This document shows positions 47,441 through 60,600 of a stretch of 64,000 bases of DNA, piece after piece. How positions within the stretch are numbered: position 1 is the stretch's first letter; every line of letters starts with the position of its first letter. A program made the translations under genes and the position numbers. The notes beneath the pieces are model-generated. The model was given only the letters and a program-made list of their open reading frames with translations, was not told the origin of the DNA and made no database searches. Source of the DNA: Parus major (taxonomy: Eukaryota; Chordata; Aves; Passeriformes; Paridae); assembly GCF_001522545.3 (NCBI RefSeq), contig NC_031770.1, forward strand, positions 32,558,566 to 32,622,565, written 5' to 3'.

Positions 47441-50400
47441 TGATTTCTCATATGTTTCCAAAATGAGTGTGTTGTGGTTATTTTACTAACATTTTGCTAT
47501 GTCATGGTAGCAGCCATGAGGCACTATGAATTGTACAGATGGTGAGGAAAGAATGGTCTTCCCAAAATCCTACATGATTCACAGAGAACCAGGATGATGA
47601 CAAAAGGTGGGTAGCAGGGAGTAGTAGGCCAGGAAAGTGATAGTGATGGTGACTAACATCCTGAAGTCCAGGAGCCATTTAGGCTCTTCTACCCACGCCT
47701 GAGACCCTCCGACACTCTTGCGGTTTCACAGTCATATATTCCACTTTCTAAAAAAGCTTTCACTCTCCTCCAAAGTTTGTGCAAGGCCCACCCAAACAAC
47801 GGAAGAAACTCACTGACCAAAGGAAAACTGATTGCACCCAAAGTGCTGACACACACACCATATGACCCAGCCAGGAGCCGAGCATGAACGTTTTGTTCTG
47901 CTCTTGGGAACTTCACAGCTCAGCAAGGGGATGGAAATAACTGAGGGAAGTGCATTTTTAAGTGGATAGCGCCCCTTCAACAAGTTGTTACATCCTCTGC
48001 TGAGATATAACTGGGTCTATCTCAGGGTATTTTGGGTTGCAGGTAAAACATCTGACACCTTCTACTGGATCAAGGGTAGGGAAAATCCTCCTTGCAGGGT
48101 CGCTCTCTTGTTCTGTGGCAAGAAGTCCACCTCCATCCTGACATCCATAGCCATTTCCATCACATGGCAAGGACTGCCCTCTCCAAACAATGGAGAAAAC
48201 CAGGCTTTTGATCACACACTTAAGACACTGCTAGTCATATCACAAGGAAAAGGCTGGGGGATGGCAAAGAGCAGGAAAAGTTTTCAGAGTCCACAACCTG
48301 CTCCTCATAGGCCTCTGAGAGCTTCAGGATGGAGAAGAAATAAGAAGGATCAAGTCATGTGCCAGAGGATGTGGTCTGGCAGACTTCGGGCTGTGGCCTG
48401 CAGTTCTAGCTCCACAGGGTAACATGATGGGGTAAGGCAGTAGCATGTGTACGGTGAGCTACCAGACGTTATACCAAGCACAAGACACAGCAGGGTACAG
48501 TAATACCCTCCAACACCACCCTGACCCACTCCAGAGTTGGACACTGCCTCAATGGAAGATTATTGCCCCATGCATCCAAGCTCGGACCACATGGGACCCC
48601 AGGGAAGGGTTCCTGCTGGTTCCCAACCCTCACAGAGGCTGGAAATCAACATTAAGAAGGGCTGACCACCACCATGGTGTAGATACCCACAGCACACAAA
48701 GCCACCCACATTCCTTCTCCTTGACTCCAGGGAAGAAAACCAGGCACTGCCCGGCAATCAACTGTCTTGTCTGGATTTAGGAAATTGGCCAGGTTGGTGG
48801 ATTTGGTGATTTGCAGCCATGCTGCAGGCAGGGCTGACTGTTCACAGTGCAGCAGGGAGAACGTACTGCTAAAAGGGTGCCAGCCTCAGCCACAGAGGGT
48901 TCTTGCCACACTCTTTCCCAAAAAACCCTTGAAGAGGAATCCTGGTGGAGGACGCAACTCCCAGCACTTGCCAAGAAGATCTGCTGGCAAGCTCTTAGTC
49001 TTCGCAAAGCTCAAAGACTCAAAGGAAATTATCAGGAGACCTGAATTGTCAGATGATGCTCCATCCTAACATAGAAGTGGTACCAGTCATAACTTTTGCC
49101 CTGAGCCACACAGAATCTTTGCACATCCCTGTTGTTCTCAGCTTTTGCCTCTTCACCAGGTATTCCCACAGAATAGAAAACATGGATTTGGGATTAAAGC
49201 ACTGGGCTCAGATCTCCCTCCTCCACATACAGCAGGCAAACCCCTCCTTGCCTCAGTCTCCCCTCCAGGACCCAAGGCTGGCAGGTCCCTGCCCCCTTTT
49301 CCTGGGGTAATGGGAAAAAAAATCTCATCTGCTGGGGGCTGTGTAGGCATCAGCCCCCATGCTTCCTGATGAGGAGCAGGTTAACACGTAGCTTGTGCGT
49401 CATGTTTGCAGTTTATTTAAAATCAAAGGCAAGAGAATAGCAAGGATGCATTGGTTAAGGGAGACTTATCCTGCCACCCCCATGTGTGTAAAGTCTCCAT
49501 TTGAGGCATCTATGCCTCCCCAAGGACACATCCTCTGCTCCCAGACTGTGGGCAGAGCTTCTCTTTCCAGCTTCCTCCTGCCCCCCATTGCCTGTGAATG
49601 AAACAGAGCTATTATTACTACTTCTTTTAAAACACATTTCCCAGAAAAGAGAAAATAAAAAAAGAAAAAAATCCACGTTAACAGGAGCCTTCAGCAAGGC
49701 ACTCACCTTTGTCTTCCTGCCTCTTTGCCACCCACCCAAATCAGCAAGAGCAGTGGGTGGCATTTACAGAATATCTCCCTGCTGAGAAGCAAAAGCACTA
49801 GCAAGATGGCCCAGCTACCAGAGTGGGAAATGCAGTGGTCTGAGAGCACTTGGCCCCAAATTGAAGTGGTTTATTTCTGGTAACTTGGCCACAGCAGCTT
49901 CCAGTAATGCTCATAAAGCTCCTTTCCACTCAGGAGACAGTGATTTCCAAAGCCATCTCAGCTAGCAGTCTAGCCTGGCTTCCTTTAAAGCGTGCTGGTG
50001 GTAGACTGAACTCCATGAGGGAACTGAAGCTGACCAAGATCCTGCATGGGGGACACGAGAGATCTCTTAACAGAACCCACAAGGCACTTTTACACCATGA
50101 GTATTGACGAGCCAACCTCATATGGTCTGGCCAGCATCCATGTGTTTCGAGAAAAAGGGAGCAGGATGGCTTATGAAAATTGCCAGTTCCTGTCATTCCC
50201 AAGATCTCCCTTACCCATGTAGGAGCTCCCAAAGACCTGCTCTGGGCAGGTTGCTCACATCACCTTATTCCCACCAAGCCCAAGAAAGGGCAGTTTTAGC
50301 TGGGAACAGCTGTAGCTTCTCCTTACATCTGCTCTAGACTTAATGATGTCTGGCACTTGCACTGTCCCATGGGGAAGCTGGGATGTTGGCTGAAAGACAT

Positions 50401-53400
50401 CTCTTGGGGAAGCTGCAAGAACAAAACCCCAGCACATCAAAGCCCAGTCTTGCCCAGAGCTTGTGCATCTAGATCCAGTGACTTCATGCCATAAGAATGC
50501 CACCAGAACTGCACCAAATGAAGTGAAGCTGAAGAAGGCATGGTCCAGCCAGCTACCACAAACCACTCTTTGCCATGCCAGACACCATCACTGATTGTTA
50601 TCCTGCTTGTTGCTAAACAGAAACAGGAGGTCTCATCTATCAAGGTGTCCTGCCTCCCAGCCCAAGGGGAAAACAGTAGCAGGGTCATAGAGCATCAGCT
50701 TCAGCAAAACATAACCTCTGCTCCCCACAGCACACTTTAATCTCTCTGACTACATGTGTCCAGCTACCAACCATTGCCACAGCTGGGCACTCAGCCTTGA
50801 GAACCCGACCCTGGCCAAAACCTCCCCAGATCCTGGCTCCACTGGCTAAACAGCACCACCTGGGGCTCTTTATAAAGCAATTGGCTAACGCTCTTCTTGG
50901 TCATTAAAAATATTTCAACTGTTCTGCACTTAGTTACTCACTGGATTTGAGGGTTGCACAATCACCCCTTTTATCTGCCTGGAGTTTGGCCCCTTAGCAT
51001 TTCAACCTGTGCCCCATTCACCTGGAACAGAAAGCTGTGACACACTAGAGCTTCTCTACATCTCCCTGCAACATTCATTCCACTACTGCACTGCCCTTAT
51101 TTCCATTTCAAGCAGTAGCTTGAAGGTAGTAGCTAGTAGGTAGGCCACAGTTCTCCCTTGTTTGAGGCCATGCACTTGCTACAGCAAATTGCCCCCTGTT
51201 TTGCCTCCTGTCCTGTCATTTTGGGTGTCAGAGCTGGTCATGTAACACAGAGATGGAGAATGATGGAGAAGCAAGGAAAGACAAAACCTCTGCCCATGGA
51301 AAGCACACCCAATAAGTGCACACAGTTCATGTGTAGGCCTCAGTAGCATCCCACTGTTTGAAAAGGCACACACAAACACAGCAGCAATGCACACACAGAC
51401 CCAAGCATCACTGTCCAACACCAGCACACTTGTTCCAGAGCACAGCTCAAGGGATCTGCCCCTGAACTCCCAGATGTGACTTCCTGTTTATCCCCTCTCC
51501 CAGGGACTACTCAAAGCACTTGTTCATCTTCCAACCCAAAAGTCAGGGCAAGGAGCATCAAGGAAGTTGTCCCAGCAGATTCCACTTCCCACTCAGGTAG
51601 GTAAGCATTTTCCTGGGGTAAGCCAGTGGCTGTTGCTAGCACAGGGAGGAGGGATCTCATTCCCAGCTGATGTGGAAATTATGGGGATCAGCTGAGAGCC
51701 CATTTCCACTCCCTCTGATGCTGTGATCTGGCCTTTCCTTAGTCACTTTAATGACTGAGCATATCTGAATTTTCTGCCAAGTTTCAATCACAGGAATGGA
51801 GAGAGAGAAAAATACATGCAGTAAAGGGGAAAGGTGAGTGAGGCAAAGGGAGGGAGAGATATATTATCTTCAGCACATCAGCCTGGGAGAGAAGGTCCTG
51901 AGGAAATGAAGGCAAGCAAAGCAATATATGCTAGCAATAGAAGGCCTTTCCCTCAAACCAGACAGAGACCAAAGCTGGGCATGGAGGTGAGGTGCTGCAC
52001 TAAGGAAGAAACACAGCCAAAGAGCAAAGGACCCTAGTAGGGAAGGAATAGGAAGAGAGGGAAAAGGTGAATGAGGATGTAAGCATCACCATTCTCCACA
52101 CAGACTCCCAGTAATCAGGAGTATGTAAGAGCTTTCAAGCTCTAGGCAAATGAATTAGTGAGAGTTAACAGCCAGTAGAGAACAGGTGGCCAGAGCAGCT
52201 TGGATGCAGTACAGGCTTGCAAAGAGCTTGCTGATCACTAAAGTTCATAAACACAAGAGCTCTGTGGTGCCTCCAAGTACCAGTGTCCCCCTCTCTGGGA
52301 ATCCCACTCACAACAGCACTCAACCCTAATACATGATATGTTCCATTAAAGGTATGTTCTCTTCTTTTCTGTGCCTCTGCCTCACCACTCTGCAAAGGAA
52401 ATTGCCAGCAGGGATGTAGCCAAGCTCTGTGTGCCCCAACAGGGCCATGAGGCCTGTCCTTTAGGTTCCTTGTCTGTTGCTCAGCCTAAACCAGGATGTC
52501 CTCTCTGTCTGCCAGTGGTTATGGGTGAGGTTGGCTCAAGCTTCTCAGTAAGGAACCCAAAACTTCTCCTCATGCCCCTCCACTTCTCTGATCCATTCAT
52601 GACACTGCTTCCACTGCATTCATTTTGCACTCTGGGGAAATGAGCCTTGAACTTGTCCTGTCCTCCTGCAGTGACCAAATTGTCCCAGGGATATGCTGGA
52701 AGTGCTCTCCCAGGTCAGCTTTGTTTGCCACTGTGGTGGTTGCCAAGCCAGGACTCAAGTGCAACACAACCTGGGCTTCCACAATCCACCTGCCTTCCCT
52801 GTGGGGCCCCACACCTCTGGCTTTCTGCAGCCCCAGCACCTAAAGGAGAGCAGGAGAACTTTTTCTTGGTTTTGGAGAAGGGAAAAAGACAGAGAAGGTG
52901 GTAAAAAAAGAAGAGTTGATGGTACCTGCAGTGTCTTCTTTCTATGCAGACTTGGTTCCTTTTGTCCTGAGTTCTGCAAATAGCAACAAACACTGTGCAT
53001 TGGTACTACTGCTGGTGTTTTCATTATTGTTACTAATAACACAATCAATATTAATAAACAGTGCTTTCTGAGGAGTGGAGGAAAGCCCTACAGCAGATGC
53101 AGAGAAGAATGAAGTCAAGGAGATGAACTTGGGTAGATATCCCACACCAGCACTCCCCACACCACACTCCGCCCCTAAGCTGTTGCTCTCCCTGTGCCCC
53201 ATCTGGTATGTCCCAGAGAGCGCTGTGGCGTCAGGACAGAGTCAGTGTCCTGGGCTTCCTCTCAGCCTGCTGGGAGCCACCACACTTAGTCTAACTTTGC
53301 AGCAGTGCTGAGCTGGCTTGGAAACCACCATGAGTAGCCAAGGAGAGGAAATTAATTCTGAGGCCACTTTACCACAAAGCCTCAGAAGCTAATCAGAGAA

Positions 53401-55284
53401 CTTTATTAAAAAATAATAATGGTGATAAAAAGAGAAAAAAGTAAGCTGTCTTGGAAGCTGTTCAACTGTGAGCTGCTGGGAGCATGGGAGGCCTTTCCAA
53501 ATGCAAACACAAGGGAGCCTACTCAGGGCTAAGCTGCACTCGGGACAGCAGGTTGCAGTTATCAGTCGTGCTGAGGTCCAGTGCCAGATCGCTTCCGATC
53601 AAAACCAGCCCATGCTGGGAATGAAACACATCCCCTCACCACTTTTTGCCAGGATCGGTTCCCTCCTGGACAGCAATGAATGAAAGCATTTCACAGAAAC
53701 TGGTGGTGCTTCTTCCCAGAAGTTTCCCTCTCTGAAGCCAGGGAATCCCCAGTGACATGCCTGAGGCTTACCCAAGTTCTGCTCTGTGGGCAGCCAGAGC
53801 TCTTCCAGCACCTGGTGATGTGGCAAGACAGAGATTACCTCAAAAGTCTTTAATTTTTTAATGGTCTTTTAACAAGTATTTACAAACAAAGTATTGCTCA
53901 GAGGCTCAGGGTGCACACCTGGGGTACACTCCCCTTGATATCACAGAAATCAGATGGGGCAGGGCTGGCTGTCCTCAGAGGTACTTGCACCTTGTAACTG
54001 TATTTCCTAAACTCCCTCCTTGGTACTCCCTTCATCACCACTGCTAAGAAGAGTGAGAAGGCGGGAAAGTACCACCGATTTCCCTCTAGTGCATTGTCTA
54101 GCTGGGAGCCAAAGCATGACTGAAACCCATTCAAACAGGGAACAGCCAGGCCCTTCCTGGGTATAAGCTTCCATGGACTCAGAATCTCCTGTCCCAACAA
54201 TCTCTGGATGGAATTGATAGGAAACCAGACATCCTGTATACACGCAGCATATGGTATGGCAGGGACATGAGCTTATTGCCCATTTCCTCTTGAGCATGTC
54301 TGCACCTGCCCTCAGTCCTGCTCCCAGCGGAGGTTACAGTCACCTCTATAACTAGAGGTGCAAACGAACTGGCAGCTCATGTCGACCTCTTCATTCCCCA
54401 GGTGGCCTCTGGGAAGCAGCTCCCCTCCCCTTTCCATCCTTGGGGAACAGTGGAAGCAGGAGAAAGTGCTGCTCCTCTGCTCCAGGGAGGAAGGAAACTG
54501 CAGCCCACACTGCTGCAAATCCACGTGCCTTTCCAGGAGTTTTCTCCCCTCCAGGAGATCCACCAGGCTGAGCCCCCAGCACCTTGCCAGTGTGGCAAGG
54601 AATTGTTCCAGCAACTGGGCTCACCCTTCTCCCCTGGCCCAGGGTCATGGAGAAACTCATGGAGTTACATGAGAAGGAGAGAGCACAGGCATTTAGGGCA
54701 AGGGAGTTAACAAGCACTGAAAACCTGAGACAAACCCCTCAGCTAAGGGAAACGGGTACTGGGGTCTCTTCAGTATGTCTTGACCACTATCTATGAGGCT
54801 TTCTGCTGCAGTCTATTTTCCTTTGGGCCAACCCCAGCATGAGTCCCTTTCTACTTGTTATTTCCACCACGTGGTCCATTACACAGCTGGATGTCTGGGA
54901 CGTAAAAGCAGCTCTTATGGCTAAATTGACTGTACTGCCTAATGCTTCATCACGGCTGGAAGTTTTCATCTTGAGGGAGAAGTGACAGAGGTCACTTCAC
55001 TGCCTCTGTTAGGTTAAATGAGAATCTCTGGGGCTCTCCTTGAAAATCACTCGTCTGGGAGCTGTGAAGTGCTCCCAGGGAGGCATAGGCAAGGCAGGGG
55101 AGAGCTGAGAAGGGAGCAGAAAACTCACCCACAGACCTGGAGTGCATCTCAAGCACTGATATTGAATAAACCGCACAAGCAAATTCTCCTTTTGCCCAAG
55201 GACACCCTCACAAGAGAAAACACATGCACATAAGTAAGTCCTGGAAGAGACATTGCACCAAAGACACAAGCTATTCCTTTGCCT
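47441..55284. other. Long unique non-coding stretch, no gene seen
   Basis: Nearly 8 kb without a recognised exon, RNA gene or repeat. Frames reach 145 codons (47,985-48,422) but none is family-like. Minor item: a perfect 8-bp hairpin CACCTCTA-TAAC-TAGAGGTG at 54,341-54,360. Confidence 0.5.
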
Positions 55285-55334
55285 GCAGCCAGAGGAGGTA
55301 TTTACACCTGTAGCCAGAGAAAATATTTACACCT
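55285..55334. repeat. Two-copy tandem duplication of 25 bp
   Basis: The unit GYAGCCAGAGRARRTATTTACACCT, 25 bp long, occurs at 55,285-55,309 and again at 55,310-55,334 with four differences. It is a local duplication of limited size and modest age. No function is apparent. Confidence 0.85.
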
Positions 55335-55814
55335 CCACTGAAAACCCACCAGGATTTTCCTTTCCTCTGTAGCCCACTCTGGTAGAAGGGGCCAAATAAG
55401 GGAGGCTGAAGTGGCTGCCACAGCCCCTCAGGCTCTTTGTGCCACTCCACCCTGGTCACAGGCTTCAGAAGATCATTATCAGTCATAGGTGACTCCTGGA
55501 TTATCTCTCACCACCCTTCAGGCTCCTGACATCGTGCATTCATTACAAGCCTCCTCTCTTCTCAGGGGCAACCTGGCTTTCTGGACCCCCCTGCAAGTTT
55601 GTCAGGGATGTTGGGACACAGAATGGGTGGTGGAAGACATAACCAACAGCCCATGAAGTGCTAATCCTGGGATTAGCCAGAGTTCAGAGGTTAATTGCAA
55701 AGGTGTGGAGAGGAAGAGGGGAGAAGAGGGACCACGGGTAGACCCAAAATGACTCCTCTTCCTAAGCAGCAAGCCTGGCCCCAGGTGGGCTGCAATTTCT
55801 GAAATACAGTGTGA
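55335..55814. other. Unique non-coding sequence
   Basis: No gene or repeat was recognised between the tandem duplication and the left target-site copy of the LTR. Confidence 0.45.
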
Positions 55815-55819
55815 AGGAG

Positions 55820-57107
55820 TGTAGTGGTTTAGATTTGTCAATTTCGTTTTCCCGGCTAACACACTAAATAAATGTCGTGGTTTTAAAGCAGTAACTAAAA
55901 AAATTACTTCTTGCTGTGAGATATGGATTAGAACAAGAGCAAAACAGGCTTAAAACTTAAAAGGAAATTAAAAAAATTTATTAACAAAACTACAAGAATA
56001 AGAACACCAGAATAAACTTCCAGAAAACCCCTTTATCCCCCACTACCCAACCATTCTCTTGTACACGTGACAACATAGAGACAAAAAATACTTTGGAACT
56101 TTGGTGTTTACAACAGTCCCAATTCCTGCTAGAGTCTTTTCATCAGTCTTTGTAGAGAAACAGAAGTCATCTTCTGCTAAACTATGGAGTTTCTTACAAG
56201 AAAACTATTTCTGTTATAGTTTTCTATTTCTCTGATGCCAGCTGCCCAGAAATCTGTCATCAGTTCACTCCTTCCATTTCACATCACTCTGAGGTGTGTA
56301 TGGGCCATGAGTCTAGGGATATCATTTTTTAAGGATGAGTTATTCAAATGCAAAAGTCTTCTTCATCTGTCTCTGTGAGCTTCTCTGGGAAACAGTTTTC
56401 TCATTGCCCTCAAGGCCTCAAATCTTCGCTCCACTCTGTTCCAGCAACTCACTGTATCACAATTACTCTATTTTTTGCTCAAAATCTACACTTTGAACAC
56501 TTCATTCCTCACAATATACTCTGTCATGAATTAAAGGAGTTTTTTTCAGAACATTATTGTCCATCTCCATAGCTTTAACAGAAAAATATTTCAGCTTAAA
56601 AAGCATCTCCTTATTCTCTCTTCCCCATCTAAGACTTAACTCTTTTCTTCACTGTCTTCTTCATGTTGATTGTCTCTCTTTGTCTCTCTGGGAAAAAAGA
56701 GTAATCTGTACGTTTTATCCAGGTAGTAAAAAAAAGCTGCAGGTGTTCATAGTGTCTGGTTTCAGTCCAGCAGCAAAAACTACAAACTAAGCCAGGCTGG
56801 CCGGCTCCGTTTCCCCCCCCCCCCCCCCATCCTCTGTGGCCTTGTCCAGCCTGGAGGGGGGGGGAAGGCCAAGACAGAGCCTTGTTACCTTTTCAGAAGC
56901 CGGAAACTGAAAAAAGAACAAGAGAGCTCTGGCTTTACATCTTAAGGTGGTGTTCACAAGTTGATATCACTTTTCAATGGTCAAAACTGCTGTCAATTCT
57001 TAGGAATGACGGATAATTGGTCAGGAGAAAAGACTCCCATCAGCCACCAGCAGCTTCAACTTCCTTAGCTCCCAAAGCTTTCTTAAAGGTAAAGTCACCC
57101 CATGACA
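55820..57107 (-). mobile_element. Solo long terminal repeat, endogenous retrovirus (ERVL-like), 1,288 bp
   Basis: The element begins TGTAGTGG and ends CCATGACA, imperfect inverted termini of the TG...CA type. It is flanked on both sides by the same five bases AGGAG (55,815-55,819 and 57,108-57,112), a 5-bp target duplication typical of ERVL/class III and some other retroviruses. Only one LTR is present and no gag, pol or env-like frame was seen, so it is a solo LTR left by recombination. A minus-strand AATAAA at 55,982-55,977, about 160 bp from the left end, fits the R/U5 side, so transcription would run on the minus strand; plus-strand AATAAA copies at 55,867 and 56,011 would lie far too near the 5' end. 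The AT-rich segment around 55,970-56,050 resembles abundant songbird LTR families as I remember them; the exact family is not assigned. Confidence 0.88.
56813..56864. repeat. C16 and G9 homopolymer pair inside the LTR
   Basis: Sixteen consecutive C (56,813-56,828) are followed 27 bases later by nine G (56,856-56,864). The two can pair as a hairpin, and either strand could form a quadruplex or i-motif. Length is likely variable and prone to sequencing error. Confidence 0.9.
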
Positions 57108-57112
57108 AGGAG

Positions 57113-60100
57113 GCAGTATTCTAGGATGACGTGATCTCCCACCTGTGGTCAGAAGGACTTGTCCCCCATAGTTCCTGACCCATCTCCAAGACACTGAGCA
57201 TCTCCTAAGTCCCAGATTATCAAACTAGCACTGTCTTCCACATAAGGGAGTGAGGAAACTAAATCCACTAGAGATTGTGCACAGCTCTAATATAATTCAG
57301 GCTGTGCATGAACAAAAAATGGGAACATGCAAGACAGCTATTTTAGAGGGAGGCAGCAGGATTTACAAATTTTCCCACCCAGACTGATTCCTCAGACATC
57401 TCTGTGGCAGACAGAGGCATCCCGCAGGGAGATCTGAATGGGCTTGCAAGTAGGAAGAAACATAAATCCTTCAACCTCAATTCATTATCAGAAAACATCG
57501 CTAATTTGCTCCAGCACAACCCTACCAAGTGCGGATTTTTTTGCTTCCAGGCCATAAAGTGGCTATCTCTGCTGGATACAGCTCTTGGATTATGTAGCTT
57601 TACCCACCTGTGGAGAGCTGCCTGGCTGCCCAAGCGTGGCAGAGGCAGCCCTGTGCTACCCATTAAGCCCTGATGATCTCAAAAGGAAGAGAGGAAGAGC
57701 AGAGGGCCCCTCCTCAGGGTCTCCAGGCAGCAGCTCCTTGGGAATCAATGCTGCTGGCCCACCAACAGGTTCCCTGGCATGCCCCTCGCCCTCCCCATTG
57801 CTGCCACATCCCCAGGGCTTTCCTCTGGGATGTCATTTGTCAGAAACTGCAGCATATGACCACACATCTGGAAGGAATTAGATGACAAGAGACTCTGCCA
57901 GCTGTCTTCATTTAGGTTTATTCATACTTGGAAGCACTGTGCAGCATGATCTGTAAAATAAAAAGTTGCGCTGATTGACACAAGCCAAGGGTTTCCTCTG
58001 AAGCACTCCCTGCCCCCATCGCCCCTGCCCAGGACAACATTAGTATTTATTACATCCCAGAGGCTGACTGCGTACTACAGAGGAGGTTGTGTAAGAATAA
58101 TGATGGCACAGCTGTTAACCATTGCCTTTCTCCATGTCAGAGCCTGGCCAGTTCCAGCATGGACAGGGAACCCATGGGAATGTAAACCTAGCTGAGAATT
58201 GGACAGACCCAATGATACCACCAAGCATCACCACCTAAGGGGCATCCAATGGATCTTTGGGAGAGCCCTGCTGGGAAGCCAGGGCCTGTCCCTGAGGACT
58301 TCACCAATGCTGAGTGCTGCAGTATGGCCATCCCATGGGCTATGGGGCAGCTGGTTCCTTCCCTATCCCTATTTCTGTATGTTGGGCTTCTCCAACCTCC
58401 TTCCCAGACCCCAGCAACCCCTGAGCTCATGTGTTTTGTTCTGCTGTGAGAGGGAGGAGAGCCCCCTACTGCCGTAGTCTGGAGGGCTGGCCTCCCTCCA
58501 GCAGTTCCCACAGACCTCCATATGCCAAACTGGGACAGCTTGGACAGGTTGTGCTGCCTGCACTGTGAAGAAGGAGGCGGGGAGAAGGACACCAGTGTTG
58601 TGGGACACACGAGGCACTGGGTAACATAGACACCATTCTGGCAGTGGTCTATCAGTGGGGTTGGGCACATGCCCATGACCACAGTGCAAGCACTCCTCAC
58701 CTTTGAGTTTAATCTAAATATCCCAGATACTTGCAGCACCACTGAGTTCAGGAAGGGCTGCAGAGCTCACTGGAGAAGCAGATGAGACGCTTGGGAATCT
58801 CCCTTTTTCATTCCACACACCAATTCCCCATCTTAAGCTGTTTTTGCAGGCTTGCCTTTGGGAGATTAACAAGGTCTGGGGTCAACCAAACGAGGCTATT
58901 AGGAAAGTAGTGTCTAAGCTGCATTGACTCTCCATGGATTTGTCAACAGACTTTGGATCAGCTGTTCCCAATCTAATAATCCAAGTTCCACAGACAAAGC
59001 AAGGGGCTGCTGGGAAAAGAGCTGATCTTTTTTTTAGGATCTCCCAGTGCTGGATCCTTCTCTCAAAAGATGAAGCAGAACAGGAGCAGCTACATTGAGT
59101 CCTTTCCAAGAAACAGGATGCTGCTGTGGGGAGGGCAATGAGGAGGTGTGAAGCTGCCCAAGTATGTAGTCCTACAAGAGTGCCATGTGTTCATATAGCC
59201 AGGTACAGCTTACCTGAGCTTCCATAGGGCACCCAAAAGCAGCACAAGGGGCTCACAACAGAGCTGGGGTAATTGTCTCAGCTGTGTGACATGTGATCTA
59301 CAAGCGAAGCTGCCATTGCTGGGCCCCCGCCAAGGGATTGCATTCCTAAGGACATGGCTTCAATTAATGTCTTTTCTTTCCCATTTTGTTTAAAATTGGG
59401 GTTGAGCTGCTTCTAAACAGATGTGTTGGGGTAGCCAAATATTTGTGCTTTTGCTGGCTGCTTGTTTGGCATCTACGCCTGGCTTATGCTAAAATATCCT
59501 TTCCTCCCACAGGCAGTGAGTGAGAAGCAGCTCAGGGGATGTGGTGAGCACCCTCCACTCAAATGCCCAGAGAATCACATTCAGACAGATCCCTGCTGCC
59601 ACGATGCTTTGTATGCAACCCCAGCATCTCCCACAACAGCTACATGCTATGGAAGCAGAGGAAATATGAAAGCAGTTTTTCCCCTGGGAAACTCAGGAAA
59701 AGCGTGCCCAGCACTGTAAGGAGTGGGCAAGAGGCCGGGGAACAATCATCCCTGTGCAGGAACAGCAAGCAAAGCCATCCTGCACTCGCTCTGCTATCCT
59801 GCAGCTCACACTGAGAGCAACCAGACAAGCAAACCCTCATCAAAGAAGTTCCACTGGCCCCTGTCAGGGTGTCACAGCCCCACACAGCCGCAGTAAACCA
59901 GGGTTTTTTTCATGCCCCTGCTCAGACAGGTAACAGTGTCAGCACTTGTCCATTCTGTGGAGAGAGATGGCTTTGGAGATACCCTGAACTGCAGGAAATG
60001 TAAGGATGCACTGGAGAAAAAGACACCACACCAGGGGGTACAGCAAAGCCAGAGCCTTTTGTCCCTGTGCTCACTGCAGGGACAGAACCCACAAAACACA

Positions 60101-60180
60101 GAAAAGTCCTCAGGGACTTCCACCCACTCAGCGACATTCTCAGCCCTGACTTGTCCAGGAATGTGTCTTTGGAGACGATT
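57113..60180. other. Unique non-coding sequence
   Basis: No gene or repeat was recognised. The 184-codon minus-strand frame at 58,188-58,742 and the frames around 59,870-60,345 are not family-like. CpG content starts to rise at the right end. Confidence 0.5.
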
Positions 60181-60600
60181 TCCAGCTGCGTGCAAGGAGG
60201 CTTCTCTGCACGCAAACCCGTGAGCTGGGCTCTGGGAAATCCCCCTGCTCTCGGCCAGGACCCGAGCGCTGTGATTCAGAGGCAGGTGGCCGGAGGGACA
60301 GCTGACGTGCGAGCGCTGTGTGCCTTGGGAGCAGCGTGCAGACACCCTGCGACCCAGAGCAGCTTCGCCAGCCCAGCGTCAGCCTCGGGCTAGGGAATGC
60401 GCCAGCGTCACAGACGCGGGGGAAACCTCTGCCTGTCTCATCCTTTGCTTAGGAGGCGTAAGGAATAGCGTCGTGCAGTTCCCTCCTCCTTCCTCCCCGT
60501 GCAGACACTATTCATGCTGGCAGAAAACCGCAGGCAGTTAAGGAGCTGGAAATGCGGCTGTCTCCACAGACTTCAGCCTCCTAGCACGCTTGGCCGTGTG
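60181..60600. promoter_or_regulatory. Small CpG island
   Basis: Nineteen CpG dinucleotides occur in 60,181-60,420 and 27 in 60,181-60,600, with GC around 60 percent in the first 240 bp. The observed-to-expected CpG ratio is therefore near 0.8, above the usual 0.6 threshold, while the flanks are CpG-depleted. In birds such islands often mark promoters or first exons. No TATA box, open frame of a known family or splice pattern lets me name a transcript or its direction. A CRE-like half site (TGACGT, 60,303-60,308) lies within it. It could be an orphan island or enhancer. Confidence 0.55.

Noticed and set aside
46916..47443. 175-codon plus-strand ORF
   Set aside because: Its second half overlaps the likely ancient LINE fragment, and the rest resembles no known protein.
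55873..57107. Alternative LTR start at TGTCGTGG (55,873)
   Set aside because: The bases before it (ATAAA) do not match the right flank, whereas a start at 55,820 gives an exact AGGAG duplication.
58188..58742. 184-codon minus-strand ORF
   Set aside because: Overlapping frames of similar length exist on both strands and there is no domain or family resemblance.
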